Positions 8,281-17,471 of a stretch of DNA of 64,000 nt are shown one piece after another (position 1 is the stretch's first letter; each line of letters opens with the position of its first letter). The DNA is from Fimbriimonadaceae bacterium (GTDB lineage: Bacteria > Armatimonadota > UBA10988): positions 72,110 through 136,109 of the forward strand of contig JADZEX010000026.1 of assembly GCA_020850355.1 (NCBI GenBank), in the 5' to 3' direction. The position numbers and the translations under genes are program-made. The notes below the pieces were generated by a model. That model was not told where the DNA came from, searched no databases, and worked only from the letters and a program-made list of their open reading frames with translations.

Positions 8281-10293
8281 GTGCGGCAGTTGCTGCTGGC
8301 CTGCATTCTGCTGTCGAGTGCCGCGTCTCCCGGCGCGGCGCAACTCCGCTGGCAGACCTTCGTCAATGCTGGTGAGGCGTGGTGCCTGGAGGCGCGGGGC
8401 AGCGAGGTCTGGGCCGGCACCAGTGGGCGACTGCGCTGTTACAAGCCCGATGGGGACCGGGTGCAGGTCAAGGAAGTGCCGCTCGGGGAGGTGCTGGCCG
8501 CCAGCGCCGTGACCGCCATCACCTTCGACCGGGACTCCCTCTGGGTGGGCACGCGCGCCGGGCAGGTGGCGCGGCTCGACCTGGCCTCCAATGCCTGGAC
8601 GGTCTTCGACACCCGCGCCAAGCTGCCGGCGGCCACCGTCACGGCGTTCTGTCACGATGGGCAGGACCTCTGGGTGGGCACCACTGCGGGTGTCGCGCGG
8701 TTCAATCCGCTGCGCCAGGAGTTTGACCTCTTCACCCGCGACGACGGCCTGCCGTCGGACAACATCATCTGCCTCGCCGCCGATGCCGGGGGCCTCTGGG
8801 CGGGCACCGACCAGGGCGTGCTCCGGTGCCTGCGCGATACCTGGGTCTGGCGGCCGGTGGCTGTCGCCGGGCGGCTGCAGGGCCGCATCGAGGCGCTGGC
8901 GTCAACCGGCGAGAATCTCTGGCTGGTGGCGGCGGGCGAGGGGCTGACGCGGATCAAGTTGACCAACGGCGAGGTCTTCAGCTACCGGCTGGACCGCTAT
9001 GGCGTCAGCCGGGTGGTGACCTTGCGCGTGGTGCCGCCGGGGGACCTCTGGATCGGCACACCCGAGGGACTGCTGCAGGCGCCGGCCTCCGACGCGGGCG
9101 GGCCCTGGCGGTTCATCGAGCAGGCGCTCCCGCAGTTGACGGCGCTGCAGGTCACCAGCGACGCGGTTTGGACGGCCACGCGGGACAGCGGGGTCTGGCG
9201 CTACCAGCCGGCGACTGGGGAGTGGCAGCAGTTCAAACCGGCGGAGTCGCTGCCGGGCGGTCTGATCAGCGGCGTCGCCGCATTGCCTGGGGCGGCCTGG
9301 TTCGCCTTCCGGGACTCCGCGCTGGCGTATTACGACCTCGGCGCCGACCGCTGGGAGACGTATCAGCCGACCGCCGAACAGCCGCGGCGGCTGCGGGATG
9401 TGGCCGCCTGGGAGGACCGCGTCTACGTCGCCGCGGCCGATGGCCTGGCGCTGTTCAACCGGCGCACCAAGGCCTGGCGCACGGTCCGGCAGGCCGAGCT
9501 GGCCGATCTGCTGTCCGACGAGTGGACCTCGGTGGTCGCCACGGGCGAGGGCGTCTGGTGCGCCGGCCCCGGCCGCGTGGCGGTCTTCGACAGCAACCTC
9601 GAGCACCAGGCGACCTTTCAGTTCCAGGGTCTCGAGGGCAACCGCGACGGTAGCCTGCCGCGGCTGCAGGTCGACCCCAACAACGGCGATATCTGGGCCT
9701 GGGGGCGGGGCGGGGCCTTCCGCTACCTGCCGCGGGCGCGGGTCTGGCAGGAGTTCGAACCGGGGCTCTTCCAGCCGACCAACAGCGGCTCGTGGCAGCG
9801 TGAGGGCCGCCTGCTGCGCGATGTTGGCCTCGACAACGACAGCGCCTGGCTGGTCGGCCTGGACCGCGTGATGCAGTACCGCAAGCAGCGCAACGAGCTC
9901 TGTCTGTGGAACGCTGACCACCTGCCCGGGCTGCTCGACCCGCGTTTCGTGGCGGGTGATCGGGAGTCGGTTTGGGTCGCCGCGGGCAACGCGCTGTGGC
10001 AGTACCTGCGGGCCAGCGGCAACTGGCGGAGTTGGCCGTGGAGTGACTGCGGCTGGCAGGATGTCCGCCCGACGGCCTTGGCTGGCGACGACGAAGAGCC
10101 CTATGTGTGGGCCGCCACCACCGCTGGCGTGGCCCGCCTCGAACTGGATCGCGAGCCGCCGCGGTGGCGAGTCTTCCAGCCGAGCGCGGGGATCGTCGCC
10201 AACGTGCGGCGGATCGTGACGACTCGCTTCGCGGTCTGGTTTGTCGGCGACGGTGGGGTCACCGTGTACCGCCGGGAGCAGTCCGCGCAGTGA
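8281..10293 (+). CDS. Secreted beta-propeller protein (two-component-regulator propeller type repeats)
   Basis: A 670-residue exported protein. I use the GTG at 8281 because AGGTGG sits five bases upstream and a signal peptide follows at once (RQLLLACILLSSAASPGAAQ); a GTG two codons earlier is possible. The rest is a chain of repeats with the pattern LWVGTxxGVxR followed by a Trp/Phe strand (LWVGTRAGQVARLD, LWVGTTAGVARFN, GLWAGTDQGVLR, LWIGTPEGLL, VWAATTAGVARLE). These are reg-prop repeats that fold as two seven-bladed propellers in the sensor part of hybrid two-component systems. No membrane segment or kinase follows, so this is a free-standing periplasmic or surface propeller. Function unknown; ligand or glycan binding is plausible. 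Confidence 0.8.
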   Translation: MRQLLLACILLSSAASPGAAQLRWQTFVNAGEAWCLEARGSEVWAGTSGRLRCYKPDGDRVQVKEVPLGEVLAASAVTAITFDRDSLWVGTRAGQVARLDLASNAWTVFDTRAKLPAATVTAFCHDGQDLWVGTTAGVARFNPLRQEFDLFTRDDGLPSDNIICLAADAGGLWAGTDQGVLRCLRDTWVWRPVAVAGRLQGRIEALASTGENLWLVAAGEGLTRIKLTNGEVFSYRLDRYGVSRVVTLRVVPPGDLWIGTPEGLLQAPASDAGGPWRFIEQALPQLTALQVTSDAVWTATRDSGVWRYQPATGEWQQFKPAESLPGGLISGVAALPGAAWFAFRDSALAYYDLGADRWETYQPTAEQPRRLRDVAAWEDRVYVAAADGLALFNRRTKAWRTVRQAELADLLSDEWTSVVATGEGVWCAGPGRVAVFDSNLEHQATFQFQGLEGNRDGSLPRLQVDPNNGDIWAWGRGGAFRYLPRARVWQEFEPGLFQPTNSGSWQREGRLLRDVGLDNDSAWLVGLDRVMQYRKQRNELCLWNADHLPGLLDPRFVAGDRESVWVAAGNALWQYLRASGNWRSWPWSDCGWQDVRPTALAGDDEEPYVWAATTAGVARLELDREPPRWRVFQPSAGIVANVRRIVTTRFAVWFVGDGGVTVYRREQSAQ

Positions 10294-10326
10294 GCGCCAG
10301 CGCGGTGCGAGCGCGGTCGCGGAGCG

Positions 10327-10355
10327 TTGTCAGGCGGATCCGAGTGTGCTATAGT
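10327..10355 (+). promoter_or_regulatory. sigma70 promoter with extended -10 for the CsgG/FN3 protein
   Basis: TTGTCA (10327-10332), a 17-base spacer and TATAGT (10350-10355) preceded by TGC, an extended -10 feature. The coding start at 10421 lies 66 bases downstream of the -10 box, giving a leader of about 59 bases. Confidence 0.75.
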
Positions 10356-10420
10356 ACGCCGCGGGTGAAGCCACCGCGGCGGTCGGCAGTGACCGGTCCG
10401 GTGGAGTTGTGAGGCGATTC

Positions 10421-13400
10421 ATGAGGACCCTTCGGCGCTCTCCCTACCTCCGACCGGCGAGCTGGTCGACGCTGCTGGCGGTGCTGGCGATGGTCGTCGG
10501 GCCGGTCGCCCCGGCGCTGGCCGTCTCCACCGAGCCGGCCGCCGTGGCGGTCGTGCAGGTCACCAACCAGAGCGGATCCAGCGTCCAGAATCTGGCTGCT
10601 CGGTTGGCGGCCGCGCTGAACGCGCAACTGGCCGGCAGTGGGCAGTACAAGGTCCTGGGCCAGGCGCAGGTCGACCAGGCGGTCACCGCGGCGGGCGTCC
10701 GGCTGCCGCTACGGCGCGACCTGCGGGCCCAGCAACTGGCCGCCATCGCCGCCGCGCTGAAGTGCGACTACCTGTTGATCGCCTCGATCGACAGCGTCGA
10801 GGTCGATCCCGGCAAGCAGATGGCTGCCGTCACCACCCAGTTGGAGTGCTACGGTCGACTCGCCAAGGGCGATCTCGCTCAGGTGCCGTCGACGGCCTTC
10901 AATCTCGATCGCTCCAACAACGAAGCGGTGCTGCTCGACGACGCGCTGGAGCAGAGCGCGCTGCACGCCGTGAAGCAGTTGACGACCAACCTGCAGACCG
11001 TCGGCCGGGTGCTCACGCCGCAGGACGAGGACACGGTCAGCGCCAGCTTCCGCAACGCCGCCGCCTTCCACGAGGGGGCGCAGTTTGTGGTCAAGCGTAA
11101 CGGCGAGCGGATCGCCCTGGCGACGCTGCGGGCGGCGCAAGAGGGTGCCACCGAGTTGCGGATCACCCAGCGTGACCGACCCGAGCTGACCGCGGCGGTG
11201 AACGACGAGGTGCAGCTCTACCGTGATGGCACCGGCCGCGCCGTGAGCGGCGAGCTCGACCTGGACCCGAACCGTCAGGCGCCCAACGCCGCCGAGCGGG
11301 GGCACCGCTCGGTCAGCACGGTCTGGGCGGTGGTCGGCGGCCTGGCCCTGCTGGGGCTTGGCGTCTGGGCCTTCACCCAGGGTGGCGATAGCCGCGACGA
11401 GAACCGCACGCCGGGGCTGGTCAGTCCGCCGAACGCCAGCATCCTGACCATCGATGCGCAGAACGAGCTGGTCTCGCCGGTCAGTTTCGTGGCGACCAGC
11501 GTGCGGTCGGCCGACACGCTGACGCTGCAGATCGCCAGCGACGCCAACTTCACGACGCTGGCTTACACCGAGACCAAGACCGGCACCAGCACCGGCGGCA
11601 CCGGCACCACCACCGGGACGACCCAGGAACCGCTCAGTTCGGTGTCCTTCGCGGCGCCGACCGCGACCGCGTTCCTGGCGCCCGGCGGGTATTTCTGGCG
11701 GGTCGTGTCGGTCTCGGCGAACCAGACCTATACCTCCAACACCTTCACCTTCACGATCGTCCGGCAGGGCGGCAACGGCACCTTCCTGCGGTCGCCCGAC
11801 GTCGTCAACGCGCTGCCCGGCAGCGGCACCGTTGAGCTGCAGTGGAGCCCGGTCAGCGCGGCCACGGGGTACGAAGTGTGGCGCCGCATCCTGACCCCGC
11901 GGTACGCCAACGCCGTCAGCGGGCGGACCTTCCAGCCGGCCACCGGCAGCAACCTGTGGACCCGCGACAACGCCCGGCGCTCGCCCCGGCTGGACCGCGG
12001 CAACCGGCGACCGGGCTACACCGGCAGCGCCGTCAGCCGACAGGGCAACGACGCCTCGCTGGCGGGCTTCACGCGCGTTGCGGAGGCGACCTCGAACCAG
12101 CTCAGCTACACCGACAACAGCGTCTCGAACGGCACCGAGTACCAGTGGGTGGTCCTGAGCAAGGACGCGGGCGGCACCGTCACGCCGCTCGGCGACGCCC
12201 AGGCGGGCAGCTTCGTGGCGACCACCCCGCTGAGCACGGCGCCGCCGACGACGCCGGCCAATCTCACCGCGGTCGCTGGCGATGGGCAGGTCGTGCTGAC
12301 CTGGACCGACAGCACGGCCAGCGATCTGGCTGGCTATCAAGTGTTCCGGGCGACCTCGGCCAACGGCAACTTCGTCGATGTCACCAACAACCTGGTGCTC
12401 GACTCGCAGTCGCCGGCGGGGCAGGCGCTGTCGGCCGGGCCGAACGATATCTCGGTGACCGACCGCAATCTCACCAACGGCGTGCAGCTCTACTACCGGA
12501 TCCGCGCCGTGCAACTCACCACGCTGGTCAACGGCACGACGCGGGGCGGCTTGGAGAGCGCGCTGAGCGACGCCGTCCCGGCGACCCCGTCGTCGGCGCC
12601 GCCGCAGGAGCTGCAGGTGGTGCAGCCGCCGAACAACAGCACCATCGACGCCGACCGGCCGCAGTTGGCCTGGCGCGGGGTGACCGGCGCGGCGGAGTAC
12701 ACGATCCAGATCTCGACCAGCCAGAGCTTCCCGAGCGCCGGGCTGATCCAGACCACGTCGACCGAGTCGGAGCTGATCTACCCGAGCGGCCTGCCCGCGC
12801 TGGTCGTGGGCAGCCAGTACTTCATGCGGATCGGCGTCTTCGACACGACTCAACAGGCCCTGCGCTTCGGGCCGGTCTCAACCTTCAACCGCGGGGCCGT
12901 GCAGCGTTTCACGACCACCGTGAGCGCGACGGTCGGCGGCGTGGCGGCCAACGGAGCGCGGGTGACGATCGATGCCGCGGACAGCGGTGAGGTCACTCCG
13001 GCGCAGTTCATCCTCGGCGCCAAAGCCGGCGGTGCGGCCTACAGCCTCAGCGCGGTGCTCAACAACATCGACGGTACGCGGTTCAGCGGCACCGTTTCGT
13101 ACCGCCCGGGCGTGGACTCCGCCAACGTGGTGATTCCGTTGGCCAACGTCGGCACCGCCCCGCCAGCGCCGACCGGGCTGAGTGGCACCGGCCAGACCGA
13201 CCGCATCGTGCTGCGCTGGAATCCCGATGCCAACCTCGGCACCGCGGGCGTCACCGCCGCGACCTACAGCGTGCGGCGGCGCAGCAACACCGAGGAGGGC
13301 ACCTTCACCGAGGTCGCGCGGGTCGACGCGCCGACGGTCACCGGCCCCGGCGCCGCGCCGCAGCTCTTCTACACGGACTTCAACGTGCGGCAGGGCGTCC

Positions 13401-13870
13401 GGTACTTCTACCAAATCGTCGGCATCACCGCGGGCGGGATCGAAAGCGTACCGTCGGTGACCACCAACGCGGTGGCCGGGGTTGGCAACATCCAGGTGAT
13501 CACGCCGCAGGACAACCAGACCTTCGAAGCGGCGATCACGCCGGACTCGTGGAGCAGCCCGATCGACTTCGCCTGGCTCGCCGTGCCCGGCGCGGCGCGC
13601 TACATCTTCGAGATCGGCTTGGACGTCAACCTGCACCGGCTGTTGGCGAACGGCAACCAGATCATCGCGTCTGGGGCCAGCCCCTCCACGACGGTCACGC
13701 TCAGCGAAACCGCGCCGGCCGGATTCGACTTCATCGATGACGGCGACATCGGCATCCAGACGCTCTACTGGCGCGTCGTGGCGGTCGACGAGAACAACGT
13801 CATCCTGAATCAGACCGAGGCCCGGCGGATCTTCCAGAACGCGCCCGGGATCGTGGCCGAAGCGCCGTAG
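10421..13870 (+). CDS. Large surface protein: CsgG-like N-domain, one TM segment, fibronectin III repeats
   Basis: 1149 residues. I take the ATG at 10421, with GAGG six bases upstream, over the GTG at 10409. Residues 1-36 look like a signal sequence or anchor (LLAVLAMVVGPVAPALA). Residues about 37-200 resemble the CsgG/TolB-N-like fold found in envelope lipoproteins (VAVVQVTNQSGSSVQNLAARL, ALKCDYLLIASID). A second hydrophobic helix lies at about 297-317 (VWAVVGGLALLGLGVWAF). The rest is a string of beta-sandwich repeats, several clearly fibronectin III (NLTAVAGDGQVVLTW at about 612, APTGLSGTGQTDRIVLRW at about 915), with interspersed PPNNSTIDADRPQLAW-type modules. It is probably an envelope-anchored adhesion or scaffold protein. 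A strong terminator follows the stop. Confidence 0.75.
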   Translation: MRTLRRSPYLRPASWSTLLAVLAMVVGPVAPALAVSTEPAAVAVVQVTNQSGSSVQNLAARLAAALNAQLAGSGQYKVLGQAQVDQAVTAAGVRLPLRRDLRAQQLAAIAAALKCDYLLIASIDSVEVDPGKQMAAVTTQLECYGRLAKGDLAQVPSTAFNLDRSNNEAVLLDDALEQSALHAVKQLTTNLQTVGRVLTPQDEDTVSASFRNAAAFHEGAQFVVKRNGERIALATLRAAQEGATELRITQRDRPELTAAVNDEVQLYRDGTGRAVSGELDLDPNRQAPNAAERGHRSVSTVWAVVGGLALLGLGVWAFTQGGDSRDENRTPGLVSPPNASILTIDAQNELVSPVSFVATSVRSADTLTLQIASDANFTTLAYTETKTGTSTGGTGTTTGTTQEPLSSVSFAAPTATAFLAPGGYFWRVVSVSANQTYTSNTFTFTIVRQGGNGTFLRSPDVVNALPGSGTVELQWSPVSAATGYEVWRRILTPRYANAVSGRTFQPATGSNLWTRDNARRSPRLDRGNRRPGYTGSAVSRQGNDASLAGFTRVAEATSNQLSYTDNSVSNGTEYQWVVLSKDAGGTVTPLGDAQAGSFVATTPLSTAPPTTPANLTAVAGDGQVVLTWTDSTASDLAGYQVFRATSANGNFVDVTNNLVLDSQSPAGQALSAGPNDISVTDRNLTNGVQLYYRIRAVQLTTLVNGTTRGGLESALSDAVPATPSSAPPQELQVVQPPNNSTIDADRPQLAWRGVTGAAEYTIQISTSQSFPSAGLIQTTSTESELIYPSGLPALVVGSQYFMRIGVFDTTQQALRFGPVSTFNRGAVQRFTTTVSATVGGVAANGARVTIDAADSGEVTPAQFILGAKAGGAAYSLSAVLNNIDGTRFSGTVSYRPGVDSANVVIPLANVGTAPPAPTGLSGTGQTDRIVLRWNPDANLGTAGVTAATYSVRRRSNTEEGTFTEVARVDAPTVTGPGAAPQLFYTDFNVRQGVRYFYQIVGITAGGIESVPSVTTNAVAGVGNIQVITPQDNQTFEAAITPDSWSSPIDFAWLAVPGAARYIFEIGLDVNLHRLLANGNQIIASGASPSTTVTLSETAPAGFDFIDDGDIGIQTLYWRVVAVDENNVILNQTEARRIFQNAPGIVAEAP

Positions 13871-13901
13871 GGCGCGGCTGCGGTCGTTCAACCAGGCGTC
13901 A

Positions 13902-13940
13902 TGCGCCATAGCTCGTTCGAGCTATGGCGCAGTGCTTTTT
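13902..13940 (+). terminator. Strong intrinsic terminator
   Basis: TGCGCCATAGCTCG (13902-13915) and CGAGCTATGGCGCA (13918-13931) are perfect inverted repeats (14 bp) around a TT, followed by GTGC and TTTTT (13936-13940). It lies 32 bases after the stop of the FN3 gene. The ORF track starts the next gene inside this hairpin, which is one reason to prefer the downstream ATG at 13982. Confidence 0.92.
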
Positions 13941-13981
13941 CCGGCCGACTGTTCAGTGAGACTGAGCGGCTGGAGGCACGC

Positions 13982-16900
13982 ATGAGCGGGCGGAACCTCG
14001 CGCTGGCGGAGCAGTGGTGGGCTGAGGGGAAGTTGACCGAGGCGCGCGCCTTGGTCACCGAGATTCTGGAGCGCGACGGACCCTCGTACGACGCGCTGTG
14101 CGCCGCCGGCGTGCTGGCTTACCAGGCGGGCGAGACGCACCGCGGCAAGTCGGCGTTGCTGCAGGCCGTGGCCCTGCACGCCGAGCGACCGGAGGCCTAC
14201 CGCCAGCTCGGCGAGTTGCTGGCCTCCGAGCGCGAGGTGGCGCGGGCTGAGGTCTGGCTGGATGCGCTGGGCGACGACCCGGCGGCGCTGGCGGCCTTGG
14301 CGGTGATGTACCAGGAGAGTGGCCTGCTGTTCTCGGCGCAACGCGCCGCGCGGCGAGCCGTCGAGCTGGATCCGGCGCAACCCGGGCTGGCCAGCCTGGC
14401 ACGCGAGATCGGCGCGGCCTTCCCGGAGCGCGAGGTCACGGTCTACGTGCCCTGCTACAACGCCGCCGGTTGCATCGGCGAGGTGCTGGCGGCCGTCTTG
14501 GCGCAGAGCTACCCGGTGCATGAAGTGCTGGTGGTGGACGACGGCTCCACCGACGGCAGCCTCGAGGTGGTCGGCCGGTTCCCGGTGCGCGTCTTGCAGC
14601 ACGCTCAGAATCAGGGTCTCTCGGCGGCGCGGAACACGGCGCTGCTGGCCGCCAGCGGCGAGTTCATCGCGCATCTCGACAGCGACGTGGTCCCCGACCG
14701 GCACTGGCTGGAACGGCTGATGCTGGTGTTCGAGACCGAGCGCGTCGACCAGCTCACCGGCCGGCGCGGCAAGGCTCCGCTCGGCGGGGTGATGGGCCGC
14801 TTGGACGAACGCCACGACATCACGCTCGCCGACCAGTGGCGCACCGTCCACATGGGCCAGCACCATGGCGACGAGGCGCGCGACGAGGTGTTGCACCTGT
14901 ACGGCTGCAACAGCCTCTGGCGGCGTGACGCGCTGGTCCGGGCCGGCGGTTGGGATGTTCGGTACCGCACCAACGGCGAGGACTGCGACTGCTCCGAGCG
15001 GGTCCGGCAGCTCGGCTTCCGGCTGGCCTATGAGCCGCAGGCACGCTGCGAGCACTTGCGGCGCGACACCGTCGCCAGCGTGCTGCTGACTGTCTGGCGC
15101 TACCACACGCCCTACTACGAGTACCGTTTCGGGACCTTCGCCAGCGGCGACCTGCGCGACCTGATGGCCAAGATGCCGGAGAATCTGGCGCGCCACCAGG
15201 ACGACTGGCGGATCGACCAGGAGCGGCGGGCGCATCATCTGGCCTACCTCACCTTCCTAGGCCTGCCGTGGCGGGTGCTCAGTGACCTGCGCCTGGCGGG
15301 CGAGTTGGGGCCGCGCGAGCGCGCGGAGGTGGTGCAGCAAACGCTGGTCGCCAGCTTCCTGATGCTCTTCCCGCTGCTCGCCGAGCTGGGAGTGCGCGAG
15401 GACCTGCTGCAGATGGTTCACGAGGACCTCCACAGCCTGCTGCCGCCCAGTGACGAGCCGGCACTGCGGGCTGACTGGCCAGCGGTCGCAGCGCTGCTGC
15501 GCGCGGCGCGGGGCGAGCGGTCGGCCAACCCGCTGCTGGCGCTGCCGCTGCGCGACACCGCGGCGGTCGACCGGTGCAGCCAGGCGTTGGCGGAGTGCTG
15601 GGCCAACCTGGACGAGATCACCTGGCAGATGATCCGCGCCTCGGCCTACCGCCAGCGGCATGAGCAGGCGTACCGTGCTGGCCTGCCCGGCAGCGGTCCG
15701 CGGATCGCGGTGATCAACGCGCCGTGGGCGGCCGACGGCCGGATCGGCGTCCGCGCCGGGAGCCGTTGGCCGTTCACGCAGGACGCCCGCGGCCAACGGG
15801 TGCCGGCCTACGTGCCCTTCCCGTTCTTCCTGGCCACCGCCACGGCAATGCTGAAGAACGACGGCTTCGAAGCGGTGATCCTGGACGCCATCGCCGAGGG
15901 GCTGCTGCCGGAAGAGTTCCTGCGCCGCCTGAGCGGCTACGCGCCGGACGTGATTCTGATGGAGACCGCCACCGCCAGCCACGAGATCGACCTCGACTGG
16001 TGCCTGCGCTTCAAGGAGCGGCTGGGCGACCAGGTGCAGGTGATCCTCTGTGGCCCGCACGCCACGGCGCTGGGTGAGCCGTTGCTGCAAGAGGCGCCGC
16101 AGGTCGACGCGGTGGTGTTGGGCGAGTACGAGCCGTCGTTCTTGGAGATGATGCAGGCCCAGCGGGAGGGGCGGACCTGGGACGGCATCCCCGGCCTGCT
16201 TTGGCGCAGCGCCGACGGCACGGTGCAGGCGCAGACCGCGCGACGCAAGCTGCCGGCGATGAGCGCCTTCCCGTGGCCGGAGCGTGAGACGCTGCCGATG
16301 TACAACTACTTCGACAGCTTCGCCAACGCGATGCCCTGGCCGAACGTGCAGATGCACGCCAGCCGTGGCTGCCCCTACACCTGCATCTTCTGCGTCTGGC
16401 CGCAGGTGGTCTACGACGGGCAGAAGTACCGCACCCGCGATAACGCCGACATCGTCGCCGAGATGCAGTGGCTGGTCGACCGCTACGGCTTCCGCGCGGT
16501 CTACTTCGACGACGACACCTTCAACATTAAGGACGACAGGATCATCGACCTCTGCAACCGCATCGAGGCGGCGCAGCTCGGCGTGCCGATTTGCGCGATG
16601 GGCCGCGCCGACACGTGCGGACGCGAGGCGTTCGAGGCGATGACGCGCGCGGGCCTGGTCGGCATCAAGTTCGGAGTCGAGACCGGCGATGTCGAGATGA
16701 TGCAGCGGATCCGCAAGAATCTCGACCTGGACCGGGTCCGCCAGTCGGTCGGCTGGTGTCGGGAGCTGGGGATTGGCGTCCACCTGACCTTCAGCTTCGG
16801 CGGGCCTGGGGAGACCCACGAGACCGCCGAGAAGACCATCCGCTTCGCGCTGGAGATGGACCCGGACAGCTTGCAGTTCAGCCTGATGACGCCCTTCCCC

Positions 16901-17425
16901 GGCACCTCGATGTACGCCGCGGCGGAGGCCGCGGGGCGGCTGCTGACGACCGACTGGAAGCAGTACGACGGCGCGCAGTACACCGTGGTGCAGGGCGAGT
17001 TCCTCAGCCGCGACGAGCTGGAAGAAATGCTGCGCGAGGCGCATCGCCGCTGGCTGCTGCACCTGACGCGGCGGCAACTGCGCCAGGGTCTGCTGCCCGG
17101 CGAGCTGCGCGAGGCGGCGGTGCCGGCCGACCAGATCGACGCGCTGCCCCCGGAGCTGGACCTGCTGCAGGTCACCACGCCGGTCGAGCGACTGGCCGAC
17201 CTGGAGGCGACGCTCGACGCGGCCTACCGCAAGGTCCGCATCGGCGGCATCCTGAACGTGGTGCGCGGCGACAGCCACTTCCTGCCGAGCGGCTGGGACG
17301 ACCAGCGGCTGGTGCGCTGGCAGGTCGGCCAACGGGCCGAGACGCTGGCGCAGTTGGCGGGCTGTCAGAACGAACTGAGCCTGGTGTTGCGGCGATTGGC
17401 GACGCCGGTGTTCACGTTGCGGTAG
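13982..17425 (+). CDS. TPR - GT2 glycosyltransferase - B12-binding radical SAM fusion
   Basis: 1147 residues, starting at the ATG with GGAGG upstream and beyond the terminator hairpin. Residues 1-145: TPR-like helices. About 150-370: GT-A family 2 glycosyltransferase (VTVYVPCYNAAGCI, VVDDGSTDGS, metal-binding HLDSDVVPDRHW near 232, NGEDCDCSERVRQLG). About 410-570: a helical module (YLTFLGLPWRVLSDL). About 573-730: Rossmann B12-binding domain (IAVINAPW, ILCGPHATALGEP) with no DxHxxG, as in base-off/His-off radical SAM enzymes. About 780-1040: radical SAM barrel with CPYTCIFC (Cys797, 801, 804), YFDDDTF and GVETGD. The family suggests B12-dependent methylation or rearrangement, here physically linked to sugar transfer. 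Substrate unknown. First gene of a three-gene cassette. Confidence 0.85.
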   Translation: MSGRNLALAEQWWAEGKLTEARALVTEILERDGPSYDALCAAGVLAYQAGETHRGKSALLQAVALHAERPEAYRQLGELLASEREVARAEVWLDALGDDPAALAALAVMYQESGLLFSAQRAARRAVELDPAQPGLASLAREIGAAFPEREVTVYVPCYNAAGCIGEVLAAVLAQSYPVHEVLVVDDGSTDGSLEVVGRFPVRVLQHAQNQGLSAARNTALLAASGEFIAHLDSDVVPDRHWLERLMLVFETERVDQLTGRRGKAPLGGVMGRLDERHDITLADQWRTVHMGQHHGDEARDEVLHLYGCNSLWRRDALVRAGGWDVRYRTNGEDCDCSERVRQLGFRLAYEPQARCEHLRRDTVASVLLTVWRYHTPYYEYRFGTFASGDLRDLMAKMPENLARHQDDWRIDQERRAHHLAYLTFLGLPWRVLSDLRLAGELGPRERAEVVQQTLVASFLMLFPLLAELGVREDLLQMVHEDLHSLLPPSDEPALRADWPAVAALLRAARGERSANPLLALPLRDTAAVDRCSQALAECWANLDEITWQMIRASAYRQRHEQAYRAGLPGSGPRIAVINAPWAADGRIGVRAGSRWPFTQDARGQRVPAYVPFPFFLATATAMLKNDGFEAVILDAIAEGLLPEEFLRRLSGYAPDVILMETATASHEIDLDWCLRFKERLGDQVQVILCGPHATALGEPLLQEAPQVDAVVLGEYEPSFLEMMQAQREGRTWDGIPGLLWRSADGTVQAQTARRKLPAMSAFPWPERETLPMYNYFDSFANAMPWPNVQMHASRGCPYTCIFCVWPQVVYDGQKYRTRDNADIVAEMQWLVDRYGFRAVYFDDDTFNIKDDRIIDLCNRIEAAQLGVPICAMGRADTCGREAFEAMTRAGLVGIKFGVETGDVEMMQRIRKNLDLDRVRQSVGWCRELGIGVHLTFSFGGPGETHETAEKTIRFALEMDPDSLQFSLMTPFPGTSMYAAAEAAGRLLTTDWKQYDGAQYTVVQGEFLSRDELEEMLREAHRRWLLHLTRRQLRQGLLPGELREAAVPADQIDALPPELDLLQVTTPVERLADLEATLDAAYRKVRIGGILNVVRGDSHFLPSGWDDQRLVRWQVGQRAETLAQLAGCQNELSLVLRRLATPVFTLR

Positions 17426-17471
17426 CAGGTTGCGGGGTGGGTCTGGCGAAGCTGCGGGAGCGAGACGAGCC

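Noticed and set aside
13901-13981. ORF-track start of the GT2-radical SAM gene at 13901
   Set aside because: The added 27 codons are the terminator hairpin itself; the ATG at 13982 has GGAGG upstream.
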